DNA from: JAJYQH01 sp036261615
GTDB taxonomy: Bacteria > Actinomycetota > Actinomycetes > Propionibacteriales > Propionibacteriaceae
Assembly: GCA_036261615.1 (NCBI GenBank)
Contig: DATAKK010000055.1
Span: 1-64,000 of the forward strand
Direction: 5' to 3'
DNA: 64,000 nt
Shown here piece by piece: positions 33,258-42,689 of this stretch; position 1 is the first letter of the stretch; every line of letters begins with the position of its first letter. The notes beneath the pieces were generated by a model. That model was not told the DNA's origin. It ran no database searches and saw only the letters and a program-made list of their open reading frames with translations. Made by a program: the position numbers and the translations under genes.

Positions 33258-35278
33258 CAGAACAACCGCCCCACCTGGAACACCAGCACGGCGGCGAGCC
33301 AGGCGACGGTGAGCTGCACACCGACCCCGAACGCGGTCCATCGGGCGCCGATCTCGCGGCGCTGGGCCGCCAGGGTGGCCACGCACGGGGTGTAGGCGAG
33401 CAGGAAGACGAGGAACGCGATGACCGCGGGCAGCGGGTGGCCGGCGGAGCTCGCCTCGAAGCTGGCCCGGATAGCCTGGCCGAGGCCGCCGGCGTCCGGG
33501 CCGCCCGTGGTTCCCGCGACGGCGTAGGTCTGCGCCCAGGACGAGATCACCGCCTCCTTCGCGACGAAGCCCACGAGCAGCGCGGAGGTGGTCTGCCACG
33601 CGGCGAACCCGGTGGGCCCGAAGACCGGCGTGATGAGCCGGGCCAGCGAGCCGTACAGCGAGTCGGCGACGGGAACGTGGCCGAACGCGTGGACGGTGGA
33701 CAGGGGCACGGCCTGCGCGAGCCACACCAGGGTCACGGTGGCGACGATGACGCCGCCCGCGGTGCGGAGGAACGCCCTGAGCCGCTGCCACGTGACGGCG
33801 GCGGTGAGCCGCAGGGTGGGCCGCTGGTACGGGGGGAGGTCGAGCACGAGCGGATCCGCGCCCATGGTGCGCCACAGCGTGCCGCGGAGCAGGCGTCCGA
33901 CGCCGATGACGAACAGGATCGACGTGACGTACATCGCGAACACCACCGTGCCGGCCCAGCGCCCGAAGAACGTGGTGGCGACGAGGACGTAGACGGTGAG
34001 CCGGGCGGTGCAGGAGGTGAACGGCACGAGCAGGGCGGTGAGGATGCGCTGGCGGGCGTTGGGGAGGATCCGCGTCGCGGCGATCGCCGGCACGTTGCAG
34101 CCGAAGCCCACGACCAGCGGGAGGAACGCCCGCCCGGGCAGGCCGAGTCTGCGCATGAGCGTGTCGGTGACCACGGCTGCCCGGGCCAGATAGCCGGAGT
34201 CCTCGAGCAGCGCCAGCAGGGCGAACATGAGGACCATGAGCGGCACGAAGGTGAGCACCATCCCCACCCCGGCGATGAGCCCGTCGACGACCAGGCCGTC
34301 GACCGCCCCCGAGCCGAGCCCGACGAGGGCGAGCAGCCAGTGCGCCGCCCGGCTGACCGGGCCGGAGACGAGCCGGCCGAGGAGGTCCTGAACGGGAGCG
34401 GCCACGGTCGTCGTGACCTGGAAGACGGCCCACATGACCGCGAGGAAGACGAGGGGGCCGGTGACCGGTGCCGTGACGACCCGGTCGATGCGGTCGCTGA
34501 CGCTCTGCCGGGTGGCGCCGCCGTCGCTGGTCGCTCGGGAGACGGCCCGCTCGATGAACGAGAACCGCTCGTCCTCGCGCTCCAGGTCGTCCTCGGGGCC
34601 CTCCCCCAGCCCCTGCGGGGGAAGACCGATGTCCCTCGGGGGGCTCGCGGGGGCGGCGAGGCTCGTCCGGACGGCCCGGGCCAGCGCGTCCAGCCCCGAG
34701 CGCCGCCTGGGGTCGACCTCCACCACGGGGACGCCGAGAGCCCGCGCCAGCGCCTCGGCGTCCACCCCGATGCCCCGCCCGGCCGCGACGTCGAGCATGC
34801 TGAGCACCACGACGAGCCGCCCGGGCTGCTCGCGCAACTGGGTCACGAGGTAGAGGCTGCGGGCGAGCGTCGCGGCGTTGACCACCGCGACGGTCACATC
34901 GGGCCGCTCCGCGGCGGGGCCGTCGACGAGCAGGTCGCGGGTGAGCGCCTCGTCGGGCGAGGCCGGGTCGATGCTGTAGGCGCCCGGAAGGTCGACGACG
35001 CTGATCTCACGCCCACCGGGCGTGGTCGGCCCGGGCTCGCAGTGACCGCAGCCTCCGGCGTCCTCTTGCCGCCCGCCCGGCCGCCAGACCCCCCGGGACA
35101 CGCTCACCGTCGTGCCCGGCCAGTTGCCCGTGGTCACCCGGGCGCCGGTGAGGGCGTTGAACAGGGTCGACTTGCCGACGTTGGGGGCGCCGACCAGCGC
35201 GACCACCGGGGCCCCGGGTCCGGCCCCGGCACCCGGCCCGTCGCCGTGGCAGGTGGCCTTGACGGTGGCGGTGCTCAT
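33254..35278 (-). CDS. feoB: ferrous iron transporter FeoB
   Basis: 674 aa. An N-terminal cytosolic G domain with G1 GAPNVGKST (30-38), TTGNWPGTTVS, G3 VVDLPGAYS and the LSMLDVA segment in the G4 position (usually NxxD, here MLD) is followed by a long membrane domain with two gate regions (FLPLVVGFGCNVPAIAATRIL and TGFAAWQTTSALLVGFVAKEAVISSWAQTY). It imports Fe2+. A Cys-rich insert (GGCGHCEPG) lies inside the G domain, just before the G3 motif. ATG 35278 overlaps the feoA stop (ATGA). Confidence 0.94.
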   Translation of the reverse strand: MSTATVKATCHGDGPGAGAGPGAPVVALVGAPNVGKSTLFNALTGARVTTGNWPGTTVSVSRGVWRPGGRQEDAGGCGHCEPGPTTPGGREISVVDLPGAYSIDPASPDEALTRDLLVDGPAAERPDVTVAVVNAATLARSLYLVTQLREQPGRLVVVLSMLDVAAGRGIGVDAEALARALGVPVVEVDPRRRSGLDALARAVRTSLAAPASPPRDIGLPPQGLGEGPEDDLEREDERFSFIERAVSRATSDGGATRQSVSDRIDRVVTAPVTGPLVFLAVMWAVFQVTTTVAAPVQDLLGRLVSGPVSRAAHWLLALVGLGSGAVDGLVVDGLIAGVGMVLTFVPLMVLMFALLALLEDSGYLARAAVVTDTLMRRLGLPGRAFLPLVVGFGCNVPAIAATRILPNARQRILTALLVPFTSCTARLTVYVLVATTFFGRWAGTVVFAMYVTSILFVIGVGRLLRGTLWRTMGADPLVLDLPPYQRPTLRLTAAVTWQRLRAFLRTAGGVIVATVTLVWLAQAVPLSTVHAFGHVPVADSLYGSLARLITPVFGPTGFAAWQTTSALLVGFVAKEAVISSWAQTYAVAGTTGGPDAGGLGQAIRASFEASSAGHPLPAVIAFLVFLLAYTPCVATLAAQRREIGARWTAFGVGVQLTVAWLAAVLVFQVGRLFW

Positions 35279-35541
35279 GCGGCCGACTCGACGACCAGGC
35301 GGGCCAGCACGTCCCGGTCGAGGGCGATCCGGGCACCCGCGACCGCGACGATCCGCCCGCCACCGACGGTTTGGTGGACGACGGTGACCCTGGCTCCCAC
35401 GCGCAGTCCCAGGGCCGACAGCCGGCGCCGGAAGTCCGCTGTCCCGTCGCTGCGACGCAGGGTGAGCGGCGTCCGGACGGGGGCCTCGCCGAGGCTGAAC
35501 TCCGGCCGCACGCGCGCTGCCGGGTGGGAGGTGCTGGTCAC
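35275..35541 (-). CDS. feoA: FeoA-family protein
   Basis: 88 aa SH3-like cytosolic protein that assists FeoB. Signature: LTLRRSDGTADFRRRLSALGLRVGARVTVVHQTVGGGRIVAVAGARIALDRDVLARLVVE. GTG 35541 is preferred: an ATG at 35568 would place the start inside the iron box, so it could not be on the regulated transcript. First gene of feoABC. Confidence 0.88.
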   Translation of the reverse strand: MTSTSHPAARVRPEFSLGEAPVRTPLTLRRSDGTADFRRRLSALGLRVGARVTVVHQTVGGGRIVAVAGARIALDRDVLARLVVESAA

Positions 35542-35555
35542 GGCAGCACTGTAGC

Positions 35556-35574
35556 GAAGGTTAGGCAAGCCTAA
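35556..35574 (-). promoter_or_regulatory. IdeR/DtxR-type iron box upstream of feoA
   Basis: The 14-nt palindrome TTAGGCAAGCCTAA (35561-35574) lies in a 19-mer that, on the minus strand, matches the DtxR/IdeR consensus TTAGGTTAGGCTAACCTAA closely. It sits 15 nt before the feoA GTG, so iron-loaded regulator would block transcription when iron is plentiful. Confidence 0.85.
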
Positions 35575-35628
35575 TCAACCGGGGTCGGGTACAGCGCAGC
35601 GAACCGTCGTCTCCAGCAGAAGGCCTTG

Positions 35629-36186
35629 TCAGCTGTGCATCACGTCGAGGATGCTCTCCATCACCCCGGCCACCCACTGGTGCACGTGGTACATGAACGC
35701 CACCGGGTGGTCGTCGTCGGACGCCGCCCGCGCGACCTCGTCGGCCGAGATGACGTCGATGATGCCGAGCCGCGAGGTGAGCAGCAGGTTGATGGCGTTG
35801 AGCGTGCGCAACCACGCGTCGACGTCGTCGGCGCGCACGTCGAGACGCCCGCCGCGTCCGGGCGAGGAGAGCGCGTCGCGGACCACGGCGAGATCGGACG
35901 CCCGCTGCTGCGACATCACGGTGCGGGCGAACGAGCGCAACTCGCCCTTCGGGTCGACCTCGGCCGAGGCGACCATCGGGAAGAGCCGGCGCACGGCCGG
36001 GTCGTCGCTGCCCGGGTCGGCGGCGCCGTGCTCCTGCCGCTCCCACCAGGCGAACGGGTCGTCGTCCTGGCTCGGGTTCGCGGCGTCGAGGGTGGTGGCG
36101 AGTTCGGCGAGAAGGTCGTCGAGGAGCCGGCGTTCGACCGACTCGAGGACGAGGCGCACTCCCCCGCTCGTCGACTGGGCGTACAC
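35629..36186 (-). CDS. DUF2017-family protein
   Basis: 185 aa actinobacterial protein of unknown function, recognised by RLLDDLLAELATTLD, DDPAVRRLFPMVASAEVDPKGELRSFARTVMSQQRASDLAVVRDAL and DVDAWLRTLNAINLLLTSRLGI. It is mostly helical, soluble, and regularly encoded beside clpS, as here (4 nt gap). A role with the ClpP protease system is inferred from this linkage only. Start codon is GTG at 36186. Confidence 0.88.
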   Translation of the reverse strand: MYAQSTSGGVRLVLESVERRLLDDLLAELATTLDAANPSQDDDPFAWWERQEHGAADPGSDDPAVRRLFPMVASAEVDPKGELRSFARTVMSQQRASDLAVVRDALSSPGRGGRLDVRADDVDAWLRTLNAINLLLTSRLGIIDVISADEVARAASDDDHPVAFMYHVHQWVAGVMESILDVMHS

Positions 36187-36190
36187 GCGG

Positions 36191-36514
36191 TCAGGCCTCC
36201 TCGAGGGTGGCGAGCAGACCGTAGCCGTGCATGGCGACCACGTGCCGCTCCATGAGTTCGCGCTCGCCCGTGGCCACCACCGCCTTGCCCTCGTTGTGCA
36301 CCTGGAGCATGAGCTGCTCGGACTTGGACCGGGAGTAGTGGAAGTAGACCTCGAACACGTGCGACACGTAGCTCATGAGGTTGACGGGGTCGTCCCACAC
36401 CACGACGCTCCACGGCGTCTGGGTCTGCTCGCTCTCGACCGGACGGGGCGCGACGGCCTGACCGCCGGCCGGTCGCACCACCGGCTCATGGGTCATCGAC
36501 GCTGCTGCAGGCAT
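36191..36514 (-). CDS. clpS: ATP-dependent Clp protease adaptor ClpS
   Basis: 107 aa adaptor delivering N-degron substrates to ClpAP/ClpCP. Signatures: WSVVVWDDPVNLMSYVSHVF, HNEGKAVVATGERELMERHV and GYGLLATLE. ATG 36514 is selected for GAGGGAC upstream; an ATG at 36523 would add three residues. Followed by DUF2017, the usual actinobacterial pairing. Confidence 0.95.
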   Translation of the reverse strand: MPAAASMTHEPVVRPAGGQAVAPRPVESEQTQTPWSVVVWDDPVNLMSYVSHVFEVYFHYSRSKSEQLMLQVHNEGKAVVATGERELMERHVVAMHGYGLLATLEEA

Positions 36515-36567
36515 GTCCCTCATTCTGTCACCCGCCTCCGACAGGGCACCCGGCGCGAACCGGCCGA

Positions 36568-36573
36568 TAGGCT
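36568..36573 (+). promoter_or_regulatory. -10 element (TAGGCT) of pncB, leaderless
   Basis: TAGGCT ends 6 nt before the ATG at 36580 and no Shine-Dalgarno precedes it, so the mRNA probably starts at the AUG. Confidence 0.5.
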
Positions 36574-36579
36574 GGGCGG

Positions 36580-37947
36580 ATGACAGCGACGCCTGCCGTC
36601 CCCTCCACCGCCCTGCTCACCGACCACTACGAACTCACGATGGTCAGGGCCGCCATGGCCTCGGGCACCGCCGAGCGCCGCAGTGTCTTCGAGCTGTTCG
36701 CCCGTCGCCTGCCCGAGGGACGCCGCTACGGGGTGGTGGCCGGGGTCGGCCGGGCACTGGACGCGATCGAGGCGTTCCGCTTCGACGACGCGAGCGTCGA
36801 GTTCCTCCAGCGGGCCGGGATCGCCGACGACGGCTTCGCCCAGTGGCTGTCCGACTACCGCTTCACCGGGTCGGTGCAGGGCTACGCCGAGGGCGACATG
36901 TACTTCCCGGGCTCCCCGCTGCTGATGGTTGAGGGAACCTTCGCCGAGGCCTGCCTGCTCGAGACCGTGCTGCTGTCCATCTACAACCACGACTCGGCCA
37001 TCGCCTCCGCGGCGTCCCGCATGACGCTTGTGGCCGAGGGCCGGCCGTGCATCGAGATGGGCGCGCGCCGCACGCACGAGGAGGCCGCGGTGGCCGCGGC
37101 CCGGGCGGCGTACATCGCCGGCTTCGCCGGGACATCCGACCTCGCTGCCGGCCAGCGGTACGGCATCCCGACCCTCGGGACCGCCGCCCACTCGTTCACC
37201 TTGCTGCACGACAGCGAGGCGGAGGCGTTCCGGGCCCAGCTCGCGAGCTTCGGCGAGGACACCACCCTGCTCGTCGACACCTACGACGTCGAGCAGGCCG
37301 TGCGCACCGCGGTGGAGCTCACCGGCGGCCGGATCGGTGCCATCCGCCTCGACTCGGGCGACCTCGCCGACTACGCGGGACGGGTCCGGCAGCTGCTCGA
37401 CGAACTGGGGGCGACGAAGACCCGCATCATCGTCACCTCCGACCTCGACGAGTGGCAGATCGCTGCGCTGCGCGGCGCCCCCATCGATGGGTTCGGGGTC
37501 GGCACCTCGGTCGCCACCGGGTCCGGGCACCCGACGTGCGGGTTCGTCTACAAGCTGGTGGCCCGCGCGACGTCGGACGCCGCGGACGCCCCGCTCGAGC
37601 CGGTGGCCAAGAAGTCGACCGGCAAGGGCACCGTGGGAGGGAAGAAGTACGCCCTGCGCCGCCGCGACCGTGACGGCGTCGCGGAGGCCGAGCTCGTCGG
37701 CATCGGCGCCCCGCCCGACCACGACGGGGACGACCGGCCGCTCATCGTCGACCTCATCCGCGACGGCGAGGTCGTGGGCCGGGAGAGCCTCGCCGACGCC
37801 CGCGCGCGGCACGAGCGGGCGCGGGCCGAACTGCCCCTCGCCGCGGAGCGCATCTCCAAGGGCGAAGCGGCGATCCCCACGTACATCCTCGAGGCCGACG
37901 GCGCCGAACTGCCCAACCCCTACGCCAAGGGGCCCGCGAACATCTGA
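36580..37947 (+). CDS. pncB: nicotinate phosphoribosyltransferase
   Basis: 455 aa NAD-salvage enzyme that joins nicotinate to PRPP with ATP. TDHYELTMVRAAMASGTAERRSVFELFARRLPEGRRYGV at the N-terminus, EMGARRTHEEAAVAAARAAYIAGFAGTSDLAAGQRYGIPTLGTAAHSF, VDTYDVEQ, RLDSGDLADYA and FGVGTSVATG are family signatures; the phospho-accepting His is probably the one in the AAHSF segment. Divergent from clpS. Confidence 0.95.
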   Translation: MTATPAVPSTALLTDHYELTMVRAAMASGTAERRSVFELFARRLPEGRRYGVVAGVGRALDAIEAFRFDDASVEFLQRAGIADDGFAQWLSDYRFTGSVQGYAEGDMYFPGSPLLMVEGTFAEACLLETVLLSIYNHDSAIASAASRMTLVAEGRPCIEMGARRTHEEAAVAAARAAYIAGFAGTSDLAAGQRYGIPTLGTAAHSFTLLHDSEAEAFRAQLASFGEDTTLLVDTYDVEQAVRTAVELTGGRIGAIRLDSGDLADYAGRVRQLLDELGATKTRIIVTSDLDEWQIAALRGAPIDGFGVGTSVATGSGHPTCGFVYKLVARATSDAADAPLEPVAKKSTGKGTVGGKKYALRRRDRDGVAEAELVGIGAPPDHDGDDRPLIVDLIRDGEVVGRESLADARARHERARAELPLAAERISKGEAAIPTYILEADGAELPNPYAKGPANI

Positions 37948-37952
37948 GGGCG

Positions 37953-37971
37953 AGCGGCGGCGTCCGCCGCT
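37953..37971. terminator. Hairpin between convergent pncB and malQ
   Basis: AGCGGCGG (37953-37960) pairs with CCGCCGCT (37964-37971) around CGT. It starts 6 nt after the pncB stop and serves both converging genes. Confidence 0.6.
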
Positions 37972-37994
37972 GATGGCGTACGGGGCGAACCGGG

Positions 37995-40139
37995 TCAGTG
38001 GCCGGGAAGGTTCTCGAAGCCGTTCATCACCGCCGCGAGCCGGGCGGCCCGCTCGCTGGTGAACACCTTCTCGAGCGGAAGCGGGTGACCGTCGGGTCCG
38101 CTGAGCGGAACCCGCCAGTTCGGGTACTCGTCGATCGTGCCCGGCTGGTTCTGGGTGATCCGGTCGCCCACGGCGTCGGTGAGCGCGGCGTTGAGCACCT
38201 TCGAGGGCGTGGCGGTGAGCATCCGGTGCATCGCCAGGACGATCTGCTCGACGTCGTCCTCGTCGCGGGCCAGGAAGCCGCGCTCGCGCAGGTAGCCGAT
38301 CAGCCGCTGCTGCTCGTCGGCGGAGAACCGCAGCTCGTCCTCGAGGCTCTCGGTGAGCAACCCCAGCCGGTCGCGGAGCCGCACGTGGTCGCCGGCGAGG
38401 TAGCCGGCCGTGGGCGGCAGGTCGTGGGTGGTGACGGAGGCGAGGCAGTACTCGCGCCAGGTCTCCGGGGGGCGCACGTGCCCGGAGTCGTCGTTCTCGA
38501 ACCACATGACGCTCGTGCCGAGCAGGCCCCGGCTGCTGAGGTAGTCGCGCACCCACGGCTCGACGGTCCCGAGGTCCTCGCCGACGACGAGGGCGCCGAC
38601 CCGCTTGGCCTCCAGGGCGAGGATGCCGATGAGCGCGTCGTGGTCGTAGCGCACGTAGGTGCCGTCGACGGGCGTGTGGCCGTTCGGGATCCACCACAGG
38701 CGGAACAGGCCGATGATGTGGTCGACGCGCAGGCCACCGGAGTGCCGCAGCATGCCGTTGACCATGGCCCGGAACGGCGCGTAGGCGAGCTCGGCGAGCC
38801 GGTCGGGACGCCAGGGCGGCTGGCCCCAGTCCTGCCCGATCTGGTTGAACGCGTCCGGAGGGGCACCCACGGTGACCCCGTTGGCGAAGACGTCGTGCAT
38901 CATCCACGTGTCGGCGGCCGCGGCGTTGACCCCGACGGCCAGGTCGCTGACGATGCCCAGCGGCATGCCGGCGTCCAGGGCGGCCTGCTGGGCGGTCGAC
39001 AGCTGCGTGTCGGCGATCCACTGCAGCCACTTGTAGAAGCGGATCCGGCGCAGGTTGTCGCGGTGGAACTCGGCGACCGCGGGGGCCGAGGGACGCCGCA
39101 ACTCCTCCGGCCACTCCCGCCAGTCGCTGCCGTGCTCCTCGTAGAGCACGCACCAGGTGGCGAAGTCGCGCAGGCTGCGTCCCTGACGGCGGATGAAGTC
39201 GTCGAAGGCCATCTGCCGGGCCGGACGCAGCCCCGCGGCGTAGACGATCTCGAGCGCGGCGCGCTTGGCGAGCCACGACTCGTTGCGCCGGATCTGCAGG
39301 GTGCCGGACAGCTCGTCGGCGAGGTCGTTCTTGAGCGTGGCGATGACCTTGCGGTCGGCCTCGGACAGCCCCGCGTACTCGGGGATCGCCTCGGGACGGA
39401 TGTACATGGGGTTCACGTACATGCGGCTCGACGGCAGGTAGGGCGACGGCTCCATGGGCGCGGCGGGCTGGGCCGCGTGCAGCGGGTTGATGAGGACGTA
39501 CCCGGCGAACTGCTGGGTGCGTGACCAGACGGCGAGGTCGGCGAGGTCGGTGAGGTCGCCGATGCCCCACGAGTCGTCCGATCGCACCGAGTACAGCTGG
39601 GTGGCGTAGCCCCACGTGCGGCGTCCGCCCATCGACTCGGGCAGCCCGAGGAAGCGGGGGGTGACGATGAGTGACGACTCGACCTCGCGGTCGTCCGAGC
39701 GCAGCACGAGGCGGTGGTAGCCGAGGGGCAGGGTGTCGGGCAACCGGAACGTCCCCTCACCGACCCACTGGCCGTCGACCCAGCGGTCGGGGGTGTCGTT
39801 GACCCACGACTCGGCCGGAACCGTGCCGCCGTTCTCGAGTCGCACGGTCACCTCGGCGCGATGGCCCGCGGGGACGTGCACGCTGACCCAGCCGTACTCA
39901 CCTTCGACGGTGACCACGCAGGGGGGCAGCGCCCGCCGCCACGGCTTGAGCCGCTGCTCCTCGAGCGCCTGGGCCGACTTCTGCGGGTCGGACGCGTCGA
40001 CCTCCAGCGCCGCCAGCACCTGGCGCACGGTTTCGTCACTGACGACGGTGTGACGGCCCTTCCAATCCCAGAACTCGCGAGCGATGCCGAAGTGGGCCGC
40101 CAACTCGTCGAGGTTCCGGTCGTGGTCTGTGTCGCTCAT
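37995..40139 (-). CDS. malQ: 4-alpha-glucanotransferase (amylomaltase, GH77)
   Basis: 714 aa cytosolic disproportionating enzyme that remodels maltodextrins. An N-terminal MalQ-specific domain (about 1-165) precedes the GH77 barrel: TWGYATQLYSVRSDDSWGIGDLTDLADLAVWS, EPSPYLPSSRMYVNPMYI, GLRVDHIIGLFRLWWIP (catalytic Asp), VVGEDLGTVEPWVRDYL (catalytic Glu) and TTHDLPPTAGYLAGDH. GGAAGAA precedes the ATG. No other glycogen genes lie adjacent. Confidence 0.96.
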   Translation of the reverse strand: MSDTDHDRNLDELAAHFGIAREFWDWKGRHTVVSDETVRQVLAALEVDASDPQKSAQALEEQRLKPWRRALPPCVVTVEGEYGWVSVHVPAGHRAEVTVRLENGGTVPAESWVNDTPDRWVDGQWVGEGTFRLPDTLPLGYHRLVLRSDDREVESSLIVTPRFLGLPESMGGRRTWGYATQLYSVRSDDSWGIGDLTDLADLAVWSRTQQFAGYVLINPLHAAQPAAPMEPSPYLPSSRMYVNPMYIRPEAIPEYAGLSEADRKVIATLKNDLADELSGTLQIRRNESWLAKRAALEIVYAAGLRPARQMAFDDFIRRQGRSLRDFATWCVLYEEHGSDWREWPEELRRPSAPAVAEFHRDNLRRIRFYKWLQWIADTQLSTAQQAALDAGMPLGIVSDLAVGVNAAAADTWMMHDVFANGVTVGAPPDAFNQIGQDWGQPPWRPDRLAELAYAPFRAMVNGMLRHSGGLRVDHIIGLFRLWWIPNGHTPVDGTYVRYDHDALIGILALEAKRVGALVVGEDLGTVEPWVRDYLSSRGLLGTSVMWFENDDSGHVRPPETWREYCLASVTTHDLPPTAGYLAGDHVRLRDRLGLLTESLEDELRFSADEQQRLIGYLRERGFLARDEDDVEQIVLAMHRMLTATPSKVLNAALTDAVGDRITQNQPGTIDEYPNWRVPLSGPDGHPLPLEKVFTSERAARLAAVMNGFENLPGH

Positions 40140-40197
40140 GTTCTTCCGTTCCTCGGTGACCGGATGCAGCCTAGCGGGGGGCGGCGACCTCCACGTG

Positions 40198-40980
40198 CTA
40201 CCTGCGGATCACCTGAGTGCGCGCGGCAAGGTCATGCAGTCCCTGCCGGGTGCTCGAGAACGCGGGCCACAGCACGGCGACGAGCGAGACGATCGGCAGC
40301 GCGAAGAGCACCGACTTGACCACGCCCCGGATGGCGCACATCCCCCACGTGAGCGGCTGGTCGGCCCTCCCGGCGGGGACGACCCGCAGGTTGAGGGCCC
40401 GCTGCCCGAGGGAAGCGTGGAGGAACCGGTAGAGAACAGTGAAGTAGAGCGCGGCGATGAGGGTCTCGGCCGACGTGATGAGCAGCGACCAGCCGAGCAG
40501 GCCGGACTCGTTGAGCAGCTGCAACAGCTGGCTCGGACCCATCTGCGGGTCGGCGGCCACGCTCGACGCGACACCGTTGGCGAGGTCGCTCACCCGCGAC
40601 CAGATCGGCGCCAGCAGCAACCGGTCGAGGAGATAGAGCGCGAGGGAGTCGATCGCATAGCCGAGGGCCCGCATCCACCAGCCCGCGACCGCGATCCCCC
40701 GGGGCGCCTCCGCTTGTTGCCACCCCGCCTGGGCGTGCACCCATTCGGCGGACGACTGCGGGGCGAACCGGGTGCCGACGGGGCGGGCCGCGCCGGGGCC
40801 GGGACCCCCGGGAACCGCGGGGCGGGCGGCGTCCGGGACCGTCGGGGCGGTCATGGGCGGCGGCGCGACGGGACGCAGGTTCGCGGTCCAGGCCGACCCG
40901 TCCCAGTACCGCTCCTCCCCCGACCCCGCGGGGTCGGGATACCACCCCATGGGAGGGAGTGGGCCGGGCGATGAGCTCAT
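40198..40980 (-). CDS. RDD-domain membrane protein with DUF2510 N-terminus
   Basis: 260 aa. The N-terminus MGWYPDPAGSGEERYWDGSAWT is a DUF2510 motif; a Pro/Ala-rich linker follows. From about 100 an RDD domain starts (AGWWMRALGYAIDSLALYLLDRLLL) with three or so membrane helices and the LGQRALNLRVV signature. Transport or ion-related roles have been suggested for the family, none proven here. AAGGAG precedes the ATG at 40980. Confidence 0.85.
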   Translation of the reverse strand: MSSSPGPLPPMGWYPDPAGSGEERYWDGSAWTANLRPVAPPPMTAPTVPDAARPAVPGGPGPGAARPVGTRFAPQSSAEWVHAQAGWQQAEAPRGIAVAGWWMRALGYAIDSLALYLLDRLLLAPIWSRVSDLANGVASSVAADPQMGPSQLLQLLNESGLLGWSLLITSAETLIAALYFTVLYRFLHASLGQRALNLRVVPAGRADQPLTWGMCAIRGVVKSVLFALPIVSLVAVLWPAFSSTRQGLHDLAARTQVIRR

Positions 40981-41090
40981 GGGGGCTCCTTGTGAGCGGA
41001 CGGTGGCTGGCGCGCCGTGAGGACAACTCACTATGCCACGGCGAGCCGTCAGCCCTCGGGCGAGGGTCACCAGCGGACCGGCGGCGGCGC

Positions 41091-42536
41091 TCACGCCTCG
41101 TTGCGGACGGGGGTCTCGCGAGGCGGCAGGGGGTCGCGGCCGTCGGCGTCCGCGTGCGCCTCGTGCACGACGCGACCGATCCGCCGGCTCACGAGCACCC
41201 CGAGCAGGGCGGCGACCAGGCCGACGGCGAACACGGCCCCGAAGGTGTGGGACGCCGGCGCGCGCGGGTGGAGGACGGCGAAGACCACTCCCGCCAGACC
41301 CCCGAGCAGGCTGGTGCCGAGACCGTCGCCCACCTGGAGCGAGGAGGAGTTGCGACCCAACGACCTCACCGGCGACAGGGTCATCACGGCGAGGGCGCTG
41401 CTCGCCGTCGCCAGGCCCATGCCGAGCCCGGCGAGGATCCATCCGAGCGCCGGGACGACCAGCGGCAGGCCGGGGAAGCGCGCGAACGCGGTCACCAGGG
41501 CCAGGCCCGCGGCGAGGTGGCAGACGCCGAGCGTCACCATGAGGTCCCGCCGCCAGGTGAGCCAGGTGCGTGACTGGAGCCACGAGCCGGTCATCCAGCC
41601 GACGGCGCCGACGGTGAGCGCGAGCCCCGCGCGGGTGAGGCTCATCCGGCGCTGTTCCACGAGCATGAGCGGCAGGAACGCCTCCGAGGCGAAGAACCCG
41701 CCCGCGAACAGCAGGCGCGCCCACACGACCGCGACCAGACCGCGGCCGAGCGTGAGGAAGCCGGCGGGCATGAGCCGCGGGACGCCGGCCACCAACGCCA
41801 CCGCGGCGGTCACACCGACGGCCACCCCTTCGGCACCGCGGACGGTGCCGGCGTACTGGACGCCGGCCACACCGACCCCGGTGAGCAGGGCTGCCCACAC
41901 CGGCACGGGGGGCGGCTCCCCCGCCCCGGCCTGCTCGACGGCCTCCGCCGCAGGGACCTCGTCGAGCCGCATCCGTCGCAGCGCCGGGGCGACGATCGCC
42001 ATCGCGGCCACCATCACCGGCACGACCGACCAGAACACCCAGTGCCACGACAGCCGGTCGGTGATCCAGCCGGCGACGAACGGTCCGACGAACGCCGGGA
42101 AGGTCCAGCAGACCGAGACCCAGGTCATGATCCGGGCGCGCCCCAGAGGGGGGTAGGCGCGGGCGACGACCACCATGAACGCGAGGTTGAACGTGCCGCC
42201 GCCCACCCCCTGCCCGAACCGGGCGACGATGAGCGCCGGCATCGACCAGGCCGAGCCGGCGGCGAGCAGCCCGACGATGAACAGCGCCTGTCCGGCGAGC
42301 AGCGGCCGCACCGGTCCGATCCGGTCGACCACCCGTCCCGAGATCGCGGTGGCGATCACCATGCCGAGCACGAACATCGTGAACACCCAGGCGTAGAGGT
42401 TGATCCGGCCCAGTTCCTGGCCCGCGCGGGGCATCGCGGTGGCGACGGCCACCGACTCGAACGCGACCGCGAGCACGCTGGTGAGCAGGCCCACGAGCAG
42501 CAGGCGCGGCGTCGAGGGCCCCGGCTGCGTCGTCAC
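41091..42536 (-). CDS. MFS-family transporter
   Basis: 481 aa with about 12-14 membrane helices. The first half starts TPRLLLVGLLTSVLAVAFESVAVATAMPRAGQELGRINLYAWVFTMFVLGMVIATAISGRVVDRIGPVRPLL, the A-motif-like loop of drug/proton antiporters, then RFGQGVGGGTFNLAFMVVVARAYPP. Substrate unknown; DHA2-like. GTG start at 42536. No regulator is adjacent to suggest a ligand. Confidence 0.88.
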   Translation of the reverse strand: MTTQPGPSTPRLLLVGLLTSVLAVAFESVAVATAMPRAGQELGRINLYAWVFTMFVLGMVIATAISGRVVDRIGPVRPLLAGQALFIVGLLAAGSAWSMPALIVARFGQGVGGGTFNLAFMVVVARAYPPLGRARIMTWVSVCWTFPAFVGPFVAGWITDRLSWHWVFWSVVPVMVAAMAIVAPALRRMRLDEVPAAEAVEQAGAGEPPPVPVWAALLTGVGVAGVQYAGTVRGAEGVAVGVTAAVALVAGVPRLMPAGFLTLGRGLVAVVWARLLFAGGFFASEAFLPLMLVEQRRMSLTRAGLALTVGAVGWMTGSWLQSRTWLTWRRDLMVTLGVCHLAAGLALVTAFARFPGLPLVVPALGWILAGLGMGLATASSALAVMTLSPVRSLGRNSSSLQVGDGLGTSLLGGLAGVVFAVLHPRAPASHTFGAVFAVGLVAALLGVLVSRRIGRVVHEAHADADGRDPLPPRETPVRNEA

Positions 42537-42676
42537 GCCCCCATCCGACCACACACGGGGACACGAGGAGTAGTCGGACGTCCGGCCGGGGAGGCGGAAC
42601 CCTAGGGCGTGTCCCCGCCCGGCGCCGGCCGAAAATCGCGGGCGGGCATCCCTGGGGCGGGTCGCGACGCGCGTCT

Positions 42677-42682
42677 TACACT
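42677..42682 (+). promoter_or_regulatory. -10 element (TACACT) of the DUF3039 gene
   Basis: TACACT lies 7 nt before the ATG at 42690, so the transcript may be leaderless, although GGAG also falls in the gap. Confidence 0.45.
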
Positions 42683-42689
42683 CGGAGCC

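Noticed and set aside
36520..39615. 1031-codon frame antisense to pncB and overlapping malQ
   Set aside because: Composition is low-complexity Arg/Gly/Ala, and the same DNA encodes PncB and MalQ with complete catalytic motifs.
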